Assembly (NCBI RefSeq): GCF_964204645.1 | Contig: NC_134030.1 | Coordinates: forward strand, 19,039,110-19,103,109 | Origin: Tubulanus polymorphus | Taxonomy: Eukaryota > Nemertea > Palaeonemertea > Tubulaniformes > Tubulanidae | Direction: 5' to 3' | DNA length: 64,000 nt | Shown here: positions 46,801 to 59,065 of the stretch, piece by piece | How positions within the stretch are numbered: position 1 is the first letter of the stretch | Layout: each line of letters begins with the position of its first letter | The notes under the pieces: generated by a model | Databases searched by the model: none | What the model was told of the DNA's origin: nothing | Seen by the model: only the letters and a program-made list of their open reading frames with translations | Translations under genes and position numbers: made by a program

Positions 46801-49800
46801 TTAGTCTTAGCAGTGACGTCCTTGCTCATATCGCCGGGCCCGACTCTATTGAACGCCTGCACTCGGAACTTGTACGTCGTACCGCAGTACAGATCCGTCA
46901 CCGTGTAGGATCGAACCTGCGCCTTCAGTTTCACGTTCTGCCAGTCCTGGAATGCTTTCTTATAATAGAAGATGAAGCCCCGAATGGCGCTGCCTCCGTT
47001 GCTGCCCGAGCGCCAGTTGATCTGAATCGATGAGGTCGTCGTCGCCGCCACTGTGACGAACGGTTGTTTCGGCGGAGCTGTAACGATACACGAATTAAAC
47101 CCGTTGTTCAAAGTCGTCTTCGTTTCTCGATCAACCCAGCGATGGTTAGACATGATTGCTTGAATTAGGTTTCAAGGCCTTCGGGGCACGCGTTCGACTA
47201 GGGGAAACTATGGGCAAGCAAGCTATTCAAAAGACAGCCAGCGGAGAGGTGTAAGGGTATGGCGGAAGCTATCTCCACCGAGGACGAAGTTATTTCCAGG
47301 TTTAGGCATTGTAAGGGGGATAAACTGAAGTAGCAGTTAAGCACTAGTGGCTAATAAAATGTTATGCAGTCTGCAGGTGGGTTTCAAAACCATACATTAT
47401 CTGTAATGATACTGCAATTTCTGATAGGTCCTTCTTTTGGATCGAACAATGGATCGATTTTGGTTTCCATAAAAAAGTGACTGTCTAATACCTTTGAGAA
47501 TGAGAAAAGCCGCAACAGTCAAGAAAAAACTGAATGAGCATTTGTTCACCCACTACATATTAATTAGCAGCTATGGGCATCACGTCTAGTCGCTACCCGC
47601 CCTGTTGTTATGACTGCATGATAAATTAGTTTTTGAAAATTGCTCAAAGAATCAGCCCGAAAGGTCAAATGCTCATTTAGTTTTTCATTGTGATTGTGGT
47701 TTAATTTTACTACACAAAATGGACCGATTCCATTCGTGATTGCATCTCTATAGCCCCAATATGTGATAGCCATGGTAGGAACGGCCCGTGATGAATTCCC
47801 GTGTAAGACGAATGCATCCCTGATATGGCTGAGGATATGCCTGATGATCCAGCCATCTAACGAACAGCTCACCCGTGTTACTGAGTCAGAAATGTGGGAA
47901 ATACTAATTCGTTCCAAAACTAGATTACCATGGGGAATGTGTTGTTGTTTTCAAAACTAGGTCACAATGGGGGATACGTTTCTGGGTCATGTTGTCTTAA
48001 AACTGGGTCATCAAATCACAATCTTCATGTAAAAGTCGATTTGATCCACCGTCGACTTATAATAATAAAGAAATCATTAAAATCTGCTTTCTTATTTTTC
48101 TCGAAAACTTGAATCGGGAACAACCGAACGCTGTTAGTGGCGAATGTTACATTTTGATTATTCAATCGCAGGTTTCGGGTTTTTGTTCGAAATTTGAGAA
48201 TGTCACGAACTCACTCACATAAAACAAGAGCTCGACTGAAACTGAAAGACGACGAGGGCGCATGCGGGAAAATATAGTCAGTGCCGAAATAAATGCAAGC
48301 ATTTCAGTGAGATTCGTGGCGACGGATTTTCTCGCAGAAAAAGATTTGTTTCTTGAAGTTCCGAGTTTTATTTTGATGATACTTAATATTTCTTCGCAGA
48401 GAATTCGTCACCGCCACCAATCCGAAACCGTGACCCAAATCCGCGATTTAATCATAACCGATAGTTTAGAACGCTTATAGAATAAATTCTAATTCATAAT
48501 TTCTTTTTAAAATTTTTTTTTCTGAATGATTGTTTGTTGTCCGGACTAAAGGTTACGATTAAATCGCCGATTTTCTCGATAAGAGGGCCGATAAATTCGG
48601 GAACAAATAAAAAACCATAAATGAATAACATCTTCTAACGAACGAAAAAAAAAATGGCGCGGACATATCGTTCATACCGAATGACGCGGAAAAGGAAATA
48701 ACGACTGAAACTCGGCAAACATTTCCACACGAACACAAAACATGCAGATTCATAGCTATACTTACAATTCCATTCGCGATTTACTTTAAAAAAATTCAAA
48801 TTCAACAATGAAATATTCGATTAGTTTTCAAAAACCTCGTGTCATGGAATAATAATCAATAGAATTTCTGTTAATTAACCTTTTTAAGGAAACGACACAT
48901 AACTCAAACATTTTTTTTTTTTGAATTAGGGTTTAAATATCGAGTCGAATTAAGTAGTTTTCTAAGTCAATCTATTAATTTTGTAAGTTATTTCCAATCG
49001 AAAAAAATCAAAAATGCACGCTTATTATACAGAACATTCAAGTTAATGTAAGTACTTAATTAAGAAATTAAATTTCACGATCTAAATTAAGTCCTTTTCA
49101 AACTTTAAATTCACAACTGTGGAACTGGAACTGGATATTTCCGATAACCTATCGTAGATCGGACATGAATTTCCAATTACATTCTCCAAAAAGAAAAATT
49201 TCACTTATCGAGATACATTTTTTTCTGTGTTTACCTTGTACAACTAATGAAACGGTGATCTCATCGGCTCCGTGCACGTTGAACGCCCTGCACGTGTAGT
49301 TAGCCGCGTCCGAACTCTCGATTTGTCGGATCTCCAAAGTTCCGTTCGGGAACACGTGAAACCGTTTACCGTTTCGGATCATTTTTCCCCTGAAAAAAAA
49401 AATCACGACAAATGTCAATAATTCGCTTCGATAACGAAATACATGTGTTTTACTAATGAATATATCAGTATTGATTGTGATGATTTCCATTGCGCAATAA
49501 TCTGATACAGTTCAGAAAGCGTTCAGACTCATCGTTTCTGGTATTTTTATCTGTATGTCTCTAAACTCTAACCATGTATCGGTCATCACTACCTAAGAAA
49601 TAGTAACGACCGAGCTGCTAGTGAAAGTAGAGTAATCTACGAGGCAAGGAATGCTTTAACGCCTGGCTGTAGAGAGGCAATGGGGATGTCTTGCCATTAC
49701 GATAATGTATGGGGCTAGAATCGATTGTTTCAGCAAACACTAGGTCTGCGACTTCCACCCGCGTCCATCCATCTGCTTCGAGGGTAATCGAACCCGTTAG

Positions 49801-52800
49801 CTTTTGGTATGAAAATGGCAAAAACGAGGTATCAGTTCTATCAAAATCGGGAAGTAAATTTCATGCTATATTTTTCTAAACTCATTACACACAACCTAAC
49901 ACTGGAACACTGCTATCAGCTATATGATGACGAAGAAAAACATGACATATCTGCCTCAGACTATATTTTCGAAGTATTTCTGGATAGAAGGTCTGGATTG
50001 ATTTATGGGGTTTGAAGGTTACTTTGAATGTTAGGGAATTTTGGTGGCCAACCTCATTGAATGTTTGACCATATGAATGCCAGAATGCCGTGTTTGTTTA
50101 CTACAAACTAACGCGAAAAGATACTTGAAAAATCAACTGGAAATGAGATATTTTGTATGTGACAATCAAGGACTTTCCCATGAATTTTCTGCGGTTTAAT
50201 TCAGACTGTTCACAATTCCTGAGTGATGGTGTGTTTCTATAGTCATACTTCACCTATGACAAATTCATTTTGTTGTTTTCTCCGACTTGATCTGCTAAAT
50301 GCGATCAATAAACTCATTCAAAGGGAAACTGTTTGATTTTACATGTGATCTAATAATCCCGACATACTTCCATGACTTTCCCTGACTATAAGCATTTTTA
50401 CAAACTCACATATCTTGATTTTTTTTTTTAAGAAAAGAGAATTCCCTGACTGTTCCCTTACGTCCGGGTAAGTTGTCACCCCGCTATATTGTATTTCCCG
50501 GCAGTAAGAATCGATTGATTAAGATTCTTACTCGAAAATGCGGGACTAGTTCAGTTATAACGACTGAGAAGATGAAAAACTCAATAAACAAAGTGCCTTC
50601 CCTACCTGACTTTCCATTTGATTTTAGGCAGGGGTTCGCCGACCGCCTGACACGGCAAGGTCACCGTTTCCCTCCAGGGACTCATAACGATACTCGAGAA
50701 ACTGGATATCCGAGCGGCGACTGTAAAAACGAGATAAAACGAGAAAATGCGTTAGTATAATCAACTTCAATAAGGCGTATATGTATATCTATATCGTTAT
50801 GATCTGCAGTATATAAAATGAAGGCATTTTCGATTCGAATTGGGTTTTCTTTTTTTTCGAACAATTCGAATCCGGACGAGAATAGAAAATTATACATTCG
50901 AATAACAGCGTATGAACGGTTCGAGTCCCATGTAAAGTATTCGTTGGAATTTAATAATTTTTTTTGGAAATTTTTGAAAAATTTCTCGGAAGAAATTTTA
51001 CGCTCGAATTGCGAGCTACGATTTCGATTTTTGAAATTTGAAAATTTTTGGTTCCTTTTTTTTAAATGAAATTTACCGCTTATTGAAGTTGGTAAACCTA
51101 AATAGTCGGAAACTTTACAAGGGTGTCGGATATGATTTCTTTTTTAAAGAGGATTTCATTCTGGAAAAACTTGTTAGAAATTTCTAGTTGAAAAAAACAA
51201 ATCCGAACATGTTTGGATGCTACGAACGTTTTCAGATGACGCCCGACAAAATAGTGTTTGGTTGAAATAGCGAAAACAATACTCCTATTATATCCGATAT
51301 ATCAGTAGAACTATTTCTTTTTAGTTTCTCTGGAAGAAATCGTCCATCAAAATCATATCTGCCAAACACCGAACGCTTGATTGCGCTAAACACGGTGCAA
51401 TTTATTACCGAAATGAACATAAAGATTAATACGAAAATAAGCAAGCTTTTAAATGAACGAAATATCGAAAAAAAATCGGGGCCAAATTATCGACAACGTT
51501 TAAACGTTAAGCGACACGACAAACATTTAAGTAAACAGTTATATATATAACATGACTAATATATACATGTATAATAGATACATATAACATAAGTAATGAA
51601 TGACCCTTTTTGTTGTTTTGGGACTGGTCGTTCCCGATACGTACCGTTTTTAACGGGCGTCTGTTTGACGCGACGGGTTTTCGGGCCCTCGCCTCGGATC
51701 GTGCGGGCCGACACGGCGAATATGTACTCGTAGTTCTTCTTCAGTTCGGCGGCTAGGTAACTGATGCGCGCCGGCTCGACGTCGATTTTGCGAAGAATCG
51801 GCTGGAATTGAGACGTAAAGCCGATTGTAGTTATTGACAGTAGTTCCTGGGTTCGGTATCACAAAAAAATAACGGGAACTGTTTCATGTCTGAATCGATA
51901 TTCAGCTACCCTCAGTTCACAGTAAAGCTTACTGCTATTTTGAATCTGCCCCACGGCGCACTGTGTCTCTAGTAACTGATATTTCAGTTTGTCAGGTGCT
52001 GCCATCTTTCAGCAGTGATTTTTAATGGTCGATAACGGCGGGCCACACGCGATATATCAATATTCTTCAATAAGGCCCGAAACATTCGGTTAAATTATAA
52101 TCAGAGGTTACTAAACAGCGATCTATATTCATTCTTCAGAATCAAACAGTACAATCCCGATGACTTCCTCGATTCAGGCAGATTCTATGCACCAACCACC
52201 TTGAAAATGTTATGACTTCCCAATGACTCGACATGGAAGATTTGGCTACGAGTGTTAAAAAAGCCAAAGAAAGCGACGGGTAATTAATTACAAATCGATC
52301 AAAATTAAAGCATACCTTATGTCCTTCGTAATGTGTCATGTATAGTATATAATTAGTGAGAATGCCGTTTTGATGAAGCGGCGGTTTCCAAGACACCATT
52401 ATACTGTCCACACCCATCGGTAACGCCTTGATGTCAGACGGTGTGCCGGGAACTGTCAATCACAAAATCAAAAATGAACGGAACATTATCGAATATCGAA
52501 TTTAAAATACAACCATTGATGTTTGACTGTGTCTGTATTGAACCGATAATATTAAATCTTACGCTAGGAACAAGAGTCATGGGTTGATAACGGGAAAGGT
52601 GGGGGGGGGTGGCCTCGTGTGAGACTCGTACTCGCTTTTTTGAGTGCCCAAAATCTTTTTTGTCGATCAAAGAAAATCGATGCACAACGAGATCGTCTAC
52701 ATTGTGCCATTGTGGACGTCAAAATGCTTTTTGGAATCTGACAAATTCCTTAAAATAGCCTCCGAGTAGGGAGGTGCACCGAATATAGCGTTTTTGATAT

Positions 52801-55800
52801 CAAAGTAGCAAAATTATAGGGTGAAGCAGTCGTTTTCAAACAAGCCCTGGGATCCGCCTCTGGAATCTGAAATGTTTTCTCTAGCTAATAGTCAATTCGA
52901 TATTTCGACTGCGATATATCCGAAACGTCAATATCAGGGATATTGATGATGTCGAATAAAACTATCTAGACCATGGAGACAGTCCGGGGTCCACCTTTTA
53001 TTTCTTAGCCTCTGATTTTCTATCGGATATTTGGTTGTCTGACGGTCGTCTTCGTACGTCAGACGTAAGACTCGCGACATTCGACATTAGACGATTACTT
53101 ACTATCTTGTAACGTGCGGATGTATAGCGGTCGACAACGGACGCCCTCGCCCATGCGCGTGTACGCCAAAACCTGCAGACTGTAGTTCGTGAATTTTTCC
53201 AGTCCTTGCAGAATCACTTTCAACTCTTTCGACACGACGAATTGGGCGTCGCTTTCGTCTGTACGACAAGGAGATAAGAAAATACATTTTGAAAATATGA
53301 AAAATTCACCCACGCTCTAGTTAGGAAAATACTGGATATGAAGAGAAAATAAACAACTTCCTTGACGCGTAAAATCCCATAATTGACATAAAAATATCAT
53401 TAAAGAAATCTACCTTTTAGACCGCAGAAGGGCGGTAGTAACCAGCGAAATATTTCTAGTAATTTTAAGTAAACTCTATATTTCAATTCACGAAGGAACT
53501 TTTTAGGATGTTTTTTTTTTCAAATAGAAAACATTTTAAGTGATTCAAATGATTTTTCTCATTCTCCGAATAGTTTTAACATCCCTAATTATCAATTTGG
53601 TTTAAAACGCGATAGAAGACACTAACCTTCGTCTTCACGTACTATTTTATACAGTACTTTATAGCCTTGGAGTACTCCGTGTAGGGTATAAAGAGGCGGT
53701 GGGGACCACATGACCATTATACTGGTCGACGATAGGGCAGTAGCGTGTACTCGCTGCGGCGGCTGACTAGGTACTGAAAATATAAAATAGAGTTCAAAGT
53801 ATTTCTGAAAAAAAAACAGTTTCAATCCAATGGGAATCGTCGTGTAGGCATTTCGAGGGTTAGATCGAAAGGTGACTGTGAAAAATCTAGTTTTGCAAGA
53901 TGGGCAAAATGTCACTTGCCCAAAAATTCATTTCATTGTGTTGCAAGGTAATTGGTTTCTGCATACGTTCACCAGATATCGTTAAATGGTGAAATTACGT
54001 GCTATGAATTGCATTCATATTCGGACATATACCTATTTCGACACCACAAAGTCACTTGCCCTAAGTTCGTAAGTGGTTAATAAGTGATACAGAAATATCC
54101 GATGGTTAACTTTGACACAAAAACGGATATTCCGTTCAAGATTTGTAAACAAGCAGTAAATGCCTCTTACCGTCCTCTAGAGTTAGAACTCCGACCTCTC
54201 TGGATCTGGGCCCGGCCCCCTTGGTGTTGAACGCTTGGACGTGCACTTCGTACTTGGTGAACTTCTCCAGATTGTTGATGACTTGTTCGGGGATGAAGTC
54301 CTGATCGACGGGTTTAGTAATGTACATGAACGGCCGAGTGCTGTTAAACACTTTATACCCGATATAGTAGCCCTTTATGATTCCGTTTCGTTTGTTAACT
54401 GTGGGTGGCTGAAAATTTGTAAAAATAGCTGTTAAGTTAAAACATGAAGCTTATTCGAAGCTGCTAATTGGGGAAATCGAAGATTGCATTGACTTGAATT
54501 CCGATTTAGAATATTCTAAGAAATGCCGCTGGGATAACGAAATCATTCTCACATAACATGTGAGGATCCGCAAGTGCGCAGTAGGACATTTCCCACAATA
54601 ATCACTAACCTCGAAGTAAACTTTGAGCGACTGTGAGCCCAACGCCTCGACTCGCACGCGTAACGGGGGTCCGGTAGGCGCTGAAACAAGCCAAACGTTC
54701 AATCATTATACCACCAAATTATTTCTACAGCCTTGTCTTTATAGATAATTGTACACAATATTTGAGATGATATCTATATCGAAGTTTAAAACCGGTAAAT
54801 CATTAGTTAGTTTTCGAGGTATAATTTCAACAGTTCTAAAGCAGCCACTTCGTTAGTCAACAGAAATAGATAATTCTGCGGAGATGGATTTCAAAAGTTT
54901 CAAGACATAATATTTCCATAACTTTAATAACTACTTTCAAGAACTATCAGTTTAGAAAACAGTAAAAAAACATATATAAACCATAAATTCTAAGGCGAGA
55001 AATGGTATTGATCTACGTTACGATATCTACATCAAAAAGTAGAAATGTCTTCACACTTACCTTCTTCAGTTGTTGTAGCTGTCAGTACCCTACTCGCCTC
55101 GCCCATTCCAACAGAATTATTAGCAAATATCCTTATATGGAATGTGTATGAGGGATGTAAACCGATGATAGAAGCTCGGGTATGACGCCCGTTCACCGTG
55201 ATATTATGCATCGGGTCGTTCCAGGTACCTGTAATAAAAGTATATGAAAATTAAGAAAAATGAATAGATCCTGGATCTGATCTGATGTTGCTTTATACGA
55301 TTTAGATGAATTCTCGACGCAAGACTTATAATCCAGACAGTTTATGTACAGCCCCTGGATATAGATAAAAACCGTTGATGACGTAATTCGAAATCATAAA
55401 CAAAAAAAAAACCGTTCGTATATCGTTTCACGGTGAGATTTAATCATTTCTCTGGTGTAAGTCTGAACTGATACGGCAGTCGTGTACGATGTCATGTTGC
55501 ATTGTCGATGTTACTCGCCAAACTGAATCTAGAAAATATATATTCTAATTTCGATAGAGAAATCGTTTCTTTTTTCTCGAATAGAAAAAACTTCCTCACA
55601 AATACACAAATCTTAAAAACGAACGAACTAAATCATTCATTAGGACCCGGGACCGAATTTTCAACGATCGTGATTAAGAACTGTAATTAGTTTAGAACTG
55701 GTTTATTCACTCCGGGTCAATACAGTTCCTTGTTTAATTAATCTAAGTGAGTTCTAAAGTTTTCAGCCTAATATTTCTAGCGTTGCGCGGGCTTGATTTG

Positions 55801-58800
55801 AAACCTTTGCGCTATATAGTGTGGGTTTGATTTCACTCCGTACCCAATTGTATACTTGTGGGGATTCAATTTTGCTCTGGGCCCGGTTCCACAGTCGTGT
55901 GGATTTAACTTAACATTGTCAACACCAGTCAGTTGTTTTAAGTTAACACCTTACATACTCTGTTCAACTCCTAAATGAAGTGCTCATAAACCTTTTGTAA
56001 AAACATTACATTTGGTTTGAAACCACCTTAAAGCATCACCCAGAACCTGAACTTAACTTAGATATAATGAAAACTTAACTTAGACATAATGAAAATGTAT
56101 AATATATGTATAAATAATTCCATAGTTACAATAAAATGAAATTGGATTGAATTGATATGTACCAAGTTCTACCGTGTGGATTTAGTTTGGCATTCGAACC
56201 ATTTCAAAGGTGTCAGGGTAATTCGACTTTGAACCGGTAATCGAGATTCTGCGGGTTTAATTTGACTGGGGTACGGGAAGTACGTAAGGCATCTTAGTCA
56301 TTGCATACGTAGCATCGGACGACTTTATGTAAATGAGATTGCCAGGCAAATTTTCACCCGCAGAAATAAGGCGCCTAATGACGTCGAAACCGAGGCGGCT
56401 CGATTTGATATTCAAATTAATCGTTATTCGATCGAATTTTAACGGTCGTCGCCGGAATCAAACATCGGGACTTAGATCCCGTTTTAAGTGAAAATTTACA
56501 AAAATCTTCCTGAAAACCCATTGCAATGATTAGATTTCCAATTCAACGCCATTATTAACTGATGCAGATATACACCCGTTATGGACCGAATTATTTTCTA
56601 GGGCTAAACGTCAATCTCTTGAATGTTCCAGAATTTGGCCTTTGATATGATTTGGGTTGGGAGTGGAAATCGAACGTTTCTTTCCAACGGTCAAATTTCT
56701 TTATTATAAAATGCAATTGGTCCAACCCTGTTCAATGTTTCTATGCGCTTCATTGAACCATACTTAAATCATTTAAGATGCCCAAAACCTAGACTCATGC
56801 AGAACCAGTTCCTATCTGCTATAGAACGAAAAAAAAGAAACAAAAACAAAAACGCTCATCTAACGTGAAAAAAAAAAAACGTTTCAGCTCGGAACTTTCA
56901 CGTAGTTATGAACTGTTGTTTTCATCAGCGACTCAACCGAAAATTAGAGTTAAAATTTTCCTGAAGCTAAGACCTAAATCCCCCTGCGAAACTCCCCAAA
57001 GCACGATTTTAAATTCAGAATTCTGATCATATAACTTCCTATTATTCGATGAGTTTTAGTTATGAACTGTTTTCTTCATCAGCGCGACTCAACCAAATTT
57101 TCCAGAGCCTGAACCCGTGGTTGAAAAAGACCCTAATCCCTGAGAAAATACGGTTTTAATTTCAGAATTCTGATCATTATTACTTTCGATTATTCGCCGA
57201 TTCTTACCGCTCGAGTTTTTATACTGCACGATGTATTGCGTAATGACGGCGTTACCGTCGAACGCGGGTCTCCACGAAACCTCCACACTCCGAGATGTCG
57301 TTTGCTCCACGTTCACGTTAGTGGGCGCTTCCGGTCGCTCCAGCACCACCAAGCGGATCATCAACGAATCATGCCCGAACGCGTTCTGCGTCGTGCACAC
57401 GTAAAATCCCGTATCGTCTCGTACGGCCGGCGAGATTTTCAGGTGAGAGCTTTTGCCCTGTTTCGTGTACAAGGTGGTGACGGTTAAACGGCGGTTGTAC
57501 TGCCAGGGTAGGTTCTCGCCGTTGAAACTCCACCCGACCGATATCGGACGGTCGCCGATCGCGTAACAGTCGATCGTGATGTTGTGACCCTTCATCACCG
57601 TGTAGTTCTTCTCGGTCTCGTCGAATCTCGCGGGAACTGAATGAAAAACAACCGTACGGTATTAAGATCGAAATATCAATTGATATAGATGACAATTTTT
57701 GAGTAAGAAAGGACAGTTACTGCGGGAACTGTCGAAGGAACAGTTACCACGGGCATTGGTAAAGGGACAGTTTATTGCATGCATTAAGGTAGGGACACAA
57801 TACCTATTGAGAAAGGGTAACTTAATGTTGGCATTTTGGGAACGCACGCTTGTCAAGGGCATTTACGAAGAGACAGCTAATGAGGCTCTTGGAGATAGAT
57901 ACACATAGTGTATTCATGGCACACTGAGTGAAGAACTGTTTGATGGTGGGGTATTCCCGACCACTGTAGATCAACGACACTTGCTGCTGACGTGAAAGAA
58001 CGTTTTGCGGAGACAAAGAGGATGGCTTTTCAGTGAAACCGTCTACACCTAGCGGACACTGTTAAGCAAGGGGCATTATAGGCATTGAGAGTCAGGGTCA
58101 GGGTGGATATTAGAATTCGGGTAATCAACTACAGGGCAGTTAGGGTCAGGGATTGACCATGACGATGACGATGATCTCTAGGGTGAGATCGAACGTCGTG
58201 TCTTATATATATTTTAGATTGAATAAATAAATTCTTGTTTTTAAATTCTTTTAATCAGTAAATAGTGGGTTTTTATCTTATTATCCGTTCAGCACGTTTG
58301 AGTGTGGTTATCGTTCTATTGACACTTACTGTGCACGGTTAGGAACACCACTTTACTGAGACCGGCTCCGATGTTATTACTCGCGTGACACAAGTAATAA
58401 CCGTGATCTCTCTCTCGGGCTGAACTGATTACCAGGGAACCATTGGGCAGAACGGTGACCCTGCTGTCGTCTAAATCCTGACCAATCACCTTATAGTTGC
58501 TCGGTTCATCACCTTTACAAATACAAATATATAAAGCCAATTATTACGAGCCTGATATTACAAGCTCTGCTTTCCTCTGGTTGCCCTGCGCTGTTATTTT
58601 ACATCAGTTTACATATATTTTGTATGAATCAAATTAATTACCTATTGTAATTGTGACTGGTATTTATTTATTGATGTAAATTATTCAGGAAAAAAATAAA
58701 TAATAAAAATGATAATTAATAAATCGAGGCTTTTCCAGATCGGTCCGGGGCCAGAGTTAACCAGTTGGTTAGAGTTAACCAGTGGATAGTTGAAAAAGAT

Positions 58801-59065
58801 GACAATTAAAAAGATCATCGTTACTAGCGTATTTATCTGCCGGTTATCTTTAACCAACTTTTAAGCAGCTTGTCCGATGAATATGAATCTATTTCAAATT
58901 GATTTAGTTATAAATCTATTTATACGGGAGGTGAATGGAATATACCTTTAGCCTTCTTCCAGATGATCTTTGGTTCAGGGGTTCCCGTCGTTTGGCAGTC
59001 CAAGGTTACGCTTTTGTCCAACACCACGTACGAGTCATCGGGTTCGACCACCCAGCGCGGAGGAA
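39038..59065 (-). CDS. DSCAM: DSCAM orthologue, 3' part (Ig8 to C-terminus)
   Basis: Down syndrome cell adhesion molecule: a type I membrane receptor acting in homophilic recognition, axon guidance and self-avoidance. Twenty-five exons (high to low): 59065-58946, 58512-58330, 57636-57208, 55228-55061, 54680-54610, 54408-54171, 53773-53627, 53258-53103, 52452-52316, 51801-51645, 50720-50606, 49389-49235, 47077-46793, 46477-46302, 46170-46050, 45572-45411, 44925-44671, 44272-44088, 43524-43416, 42857-42607, 42125-41990, 41445-41265, 40877-40702, 39819-39675 and 39137-39038. The sum of 4,358 nt is one open frame with all 24 junctions in phase (about 1,451 residues). Order: Ig8, Ig9, FN1-FN4, Ig10, FN5-FN6, TM, long tail. 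This is exactly the DSCAM layout, with Ig10 between FN4 and FN5 as the family hallmark. The start, signal peptide and Ig1-Ig7 lie beyond the right edge. No duplicated alternative exons are seen in this part. Confidence 0.93.
39325..39412 (-). mobile_element. tRNA-derived SINE head in DSCAM 24/25 intron
   Basis: The minus strand has an A-box-like CTAGTGTGGCAGGG and a B box CAGGTTCGAATCCCCG, followed by CCCGGGGAGGGTG. The arms do not form a clean cloverleaf, so I do not call a tRNA gene. Confidence 0.45.
39934..40029. mobile_element. fold-back MITE, GTTCCACAGTTGTGAGTTA family
   Basis: GGGTCCAGTTCCACAGTTCT faces CGACTGTGGAACTGGGTCC. Loop AAACATTGAAAATGAAC. Lies in the intron between exons 40877-40702 and 39819-39675 of DSCAM. 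Confidence 0.82.
40521..40613. mobile_element. fold-back MITE, second copy in the same DSCAM intron
   Basis: GGACCCAGTTCCACAGTTGT faces AGAACTGTGGAACTGGACCC. It is inserted about 490 bp from the previous copy and its loop is in the opposite orientation. Confidence 0.82.
41265..42125 (-). CDS. DSCAM: DSCAM exons 21-22 of the visible set: cytoplasmic tail
   Basis: Exon 42125-41990 encodes [18 protein letters not shown] then [11 protein letters not shown], matching the conserved DSCAM tail block around SESGICRFTASPPKP. Exon 41445-41265 is strongly basic ([19 protein letters not shown]), a possible nuclear-localisation or phosphoinositide-binding stretch. The acceptor of the second exon is the unusual TGTCAAG. 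Confidence 0.87.
42607..43524 (-). CDS. DSCAM: DSCAM exons 19-20 of the visible set: cytoplasmic tail
   Basis: Exon 43524-43416 encodes a short hydrophilic segment ([20 protein letters not shown]). Exon 42857-42607 contains [15 protein letters not shown], a serine-rich run and [16 protein letters not shown]. The last piece corresponds to the conserved EELARAYEHAK block of DSCAM tails. Confidence 0.87.
44088..44925 (-). CDS. DSCAM: DSCAM exons 17-18 of the visible set: juxtamembrane tail
   Basis: Exon 44925-44671 begins [20 protein letters not shown] and has [15 protein letters not shown]. Exon 44272-44088 has [12 protein letters not shown], a conserved tyrosine motif in invertebrate Dscam tails, and then an acidic run [18 protein letters not shown]. 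The intron between them is 398 bp and almost wholly tetranucleotide repeat. Confidence 0.88.
44277..44632. repeat. GAAT/GAAC tetranucleotide array filling a DSCAM intron
   Basis: Repeats of GAATGAAT and AACGAACG, with a pure (CGAA)n run at 44569-44620. It contains two copies of an insert GGAACRGRTTAGAAATCGAT-like sequence (44281 and 44470). It abuts the acceptor of exon 44272-44088 on the minus strand, where it acts as the pyrimidine-rich tract. Confidence 0.9.
45411..45572 (-). CDS. DSCAM: DSCAM transmembrane exon
   Basis: Encodes a short extracellular stalk ([12 protein letters not shown]), a hydrophobic helix [20 protein letters not shown] and a basic stop-transfer [11 protein letters not shown]. 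Both ends are in phase 1. A single copy is present: the paired alternative transmembrane exons of Drosophila Dscam1 are not seen in the flanking introns. Confidence 0.92.
46050..46477 (-). CDS. DSCAM: DSCAM fibronectin type III domain 6 (two exons)
   Basis: Exon 46477-46302 gives [20 protein letters not shown], and exon 46170-46050 gives [18 protein letters not shown] then [11 protein letters not shown]. The intron splits the domain at phase 0. The GGCPI and ATWY blocks are typical of the last DSCAM FN3 domain. Confidence 0.92.
46793..47077 (-). CDS. DSCAM: DSCAM fibronectin type III domain 5 (one exon)
   Basis: [20 protein letters not shown] then [39 protein letters not shown] and a C-terminal KDVTAKTNG. 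The whole domain is in one phase-1 exon, as CGTWYKF-type FN5 domains are in the family. Confidence 0.93.
49235..50720 (-). CDS. DSCAM: DSCAM immunoglobulin domain 10 (two exons)
   Basis: Exon 50720-50606 holds [20 protein letters not shown] and KIKWK. Exon 49389-49235 holds [20 protein letters not shown] then [19 protein letters not shown]. The cysteines in LPCQA and YTCRA and the tryptophan in IKWK form the Ig core. The intron is phase 2, 1.2 kb. Confidence 0.92.
51645..52452 (-). CDS. DSCAM: DSCAM fibronectin type III domain 4 (two exons)
   Basis: Exon 52452-52316 holds [20 protein letters not shown] and [18 protein letters not shown]. Exon 51801-51645 holds [20 protein letters not shown] and [10 protein letters not shown]. 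Phase-0 intron. Confidence 0.92.
53103..53773 (-). CDS. DSCAM: DSCAM fibronectin type III domain 3 (two exons)
   Basis: Exon 53773-53627 holds [20 protein letters not shown] and [12 protein letters not shown]. Exon 53258-53103 holds [28 protein letters not shown] and LYIRTLQD. Close to the LNGILQGFRV and [20 protein letters not shown] blocks known in the family. Confidence 0.93.
54171..54680 (-). CDS. DSCAM: DSCAM fibronectin type III domain 2 (two exons)
   Basis: Exon 54680-54610 holds [20 protein letters not shown] and VYFE. Exon 54408-54171 holds [37 protein letters not shown] and [10 protein letters not shown]. The tryptophan usual in strand B is replaced (KVYFE). Confidence 0.92.
55061..55228 (-). 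CDS. DSCAM: DSCAM fibronectin type III domain 1, second half
   Basis: [20 protein letters not shown] then [20 protein letters not shown] and [10 protein letters not shown]. It completes the FN3 domain begun in exon 57636-57208, across an intron of about 2.0 kb. Confidence 0.9.
57208..57636 (-). CDS. DSCAM: DSCAM immunoglobulin domain 9 plus first half of FN1
   Basis: The Ig part runs from [20 protein letters not shown] through [20 protein letters not shown] to [17 protein letters not shown]. It is followed by the linker [14 protein letters not shown] and the FN3 strands [20 protein letters not shown] single 429-nt exon spans the Ig/FN3 border, as in vertebrate DSCAM. Confidence 0.93.
58330..59065 (-). 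CDS. DSCAM: DSCAM immunoglobulin domain 8 (two exons)
   Basis: Exon 59065-58946 opens [20 protein letters not shown] and has [18 protein letters not shown]. Exon 58512-58330 has [20 protein letters not shown] and [20 protein letters not shown]. The incoming phase 1 requires a further upstream exon ending in G, which is not in this window. Confidence 0.92.
58747..58873. mobile_element. fold-back MITE, GGGGCC-ended family, in DSCAM Ig8 intron
   Basis: GGGGCCAGAGTTAACCAGTT at one end and TCTTTAACCAACTTTTAAGC at the other. The core AACCAGTGGATAGTTGA matches 62816-62944 and 7402-7532. Confidence 0.7.

Noticed and set aside
47564-47917. 117-codon minus-strand open frame between Ig10 and FN5 of DSCAM
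   Set aside because: No fit to the FN3 or Ig pattern, and the DSCAM reading frame is already complete across this intron.
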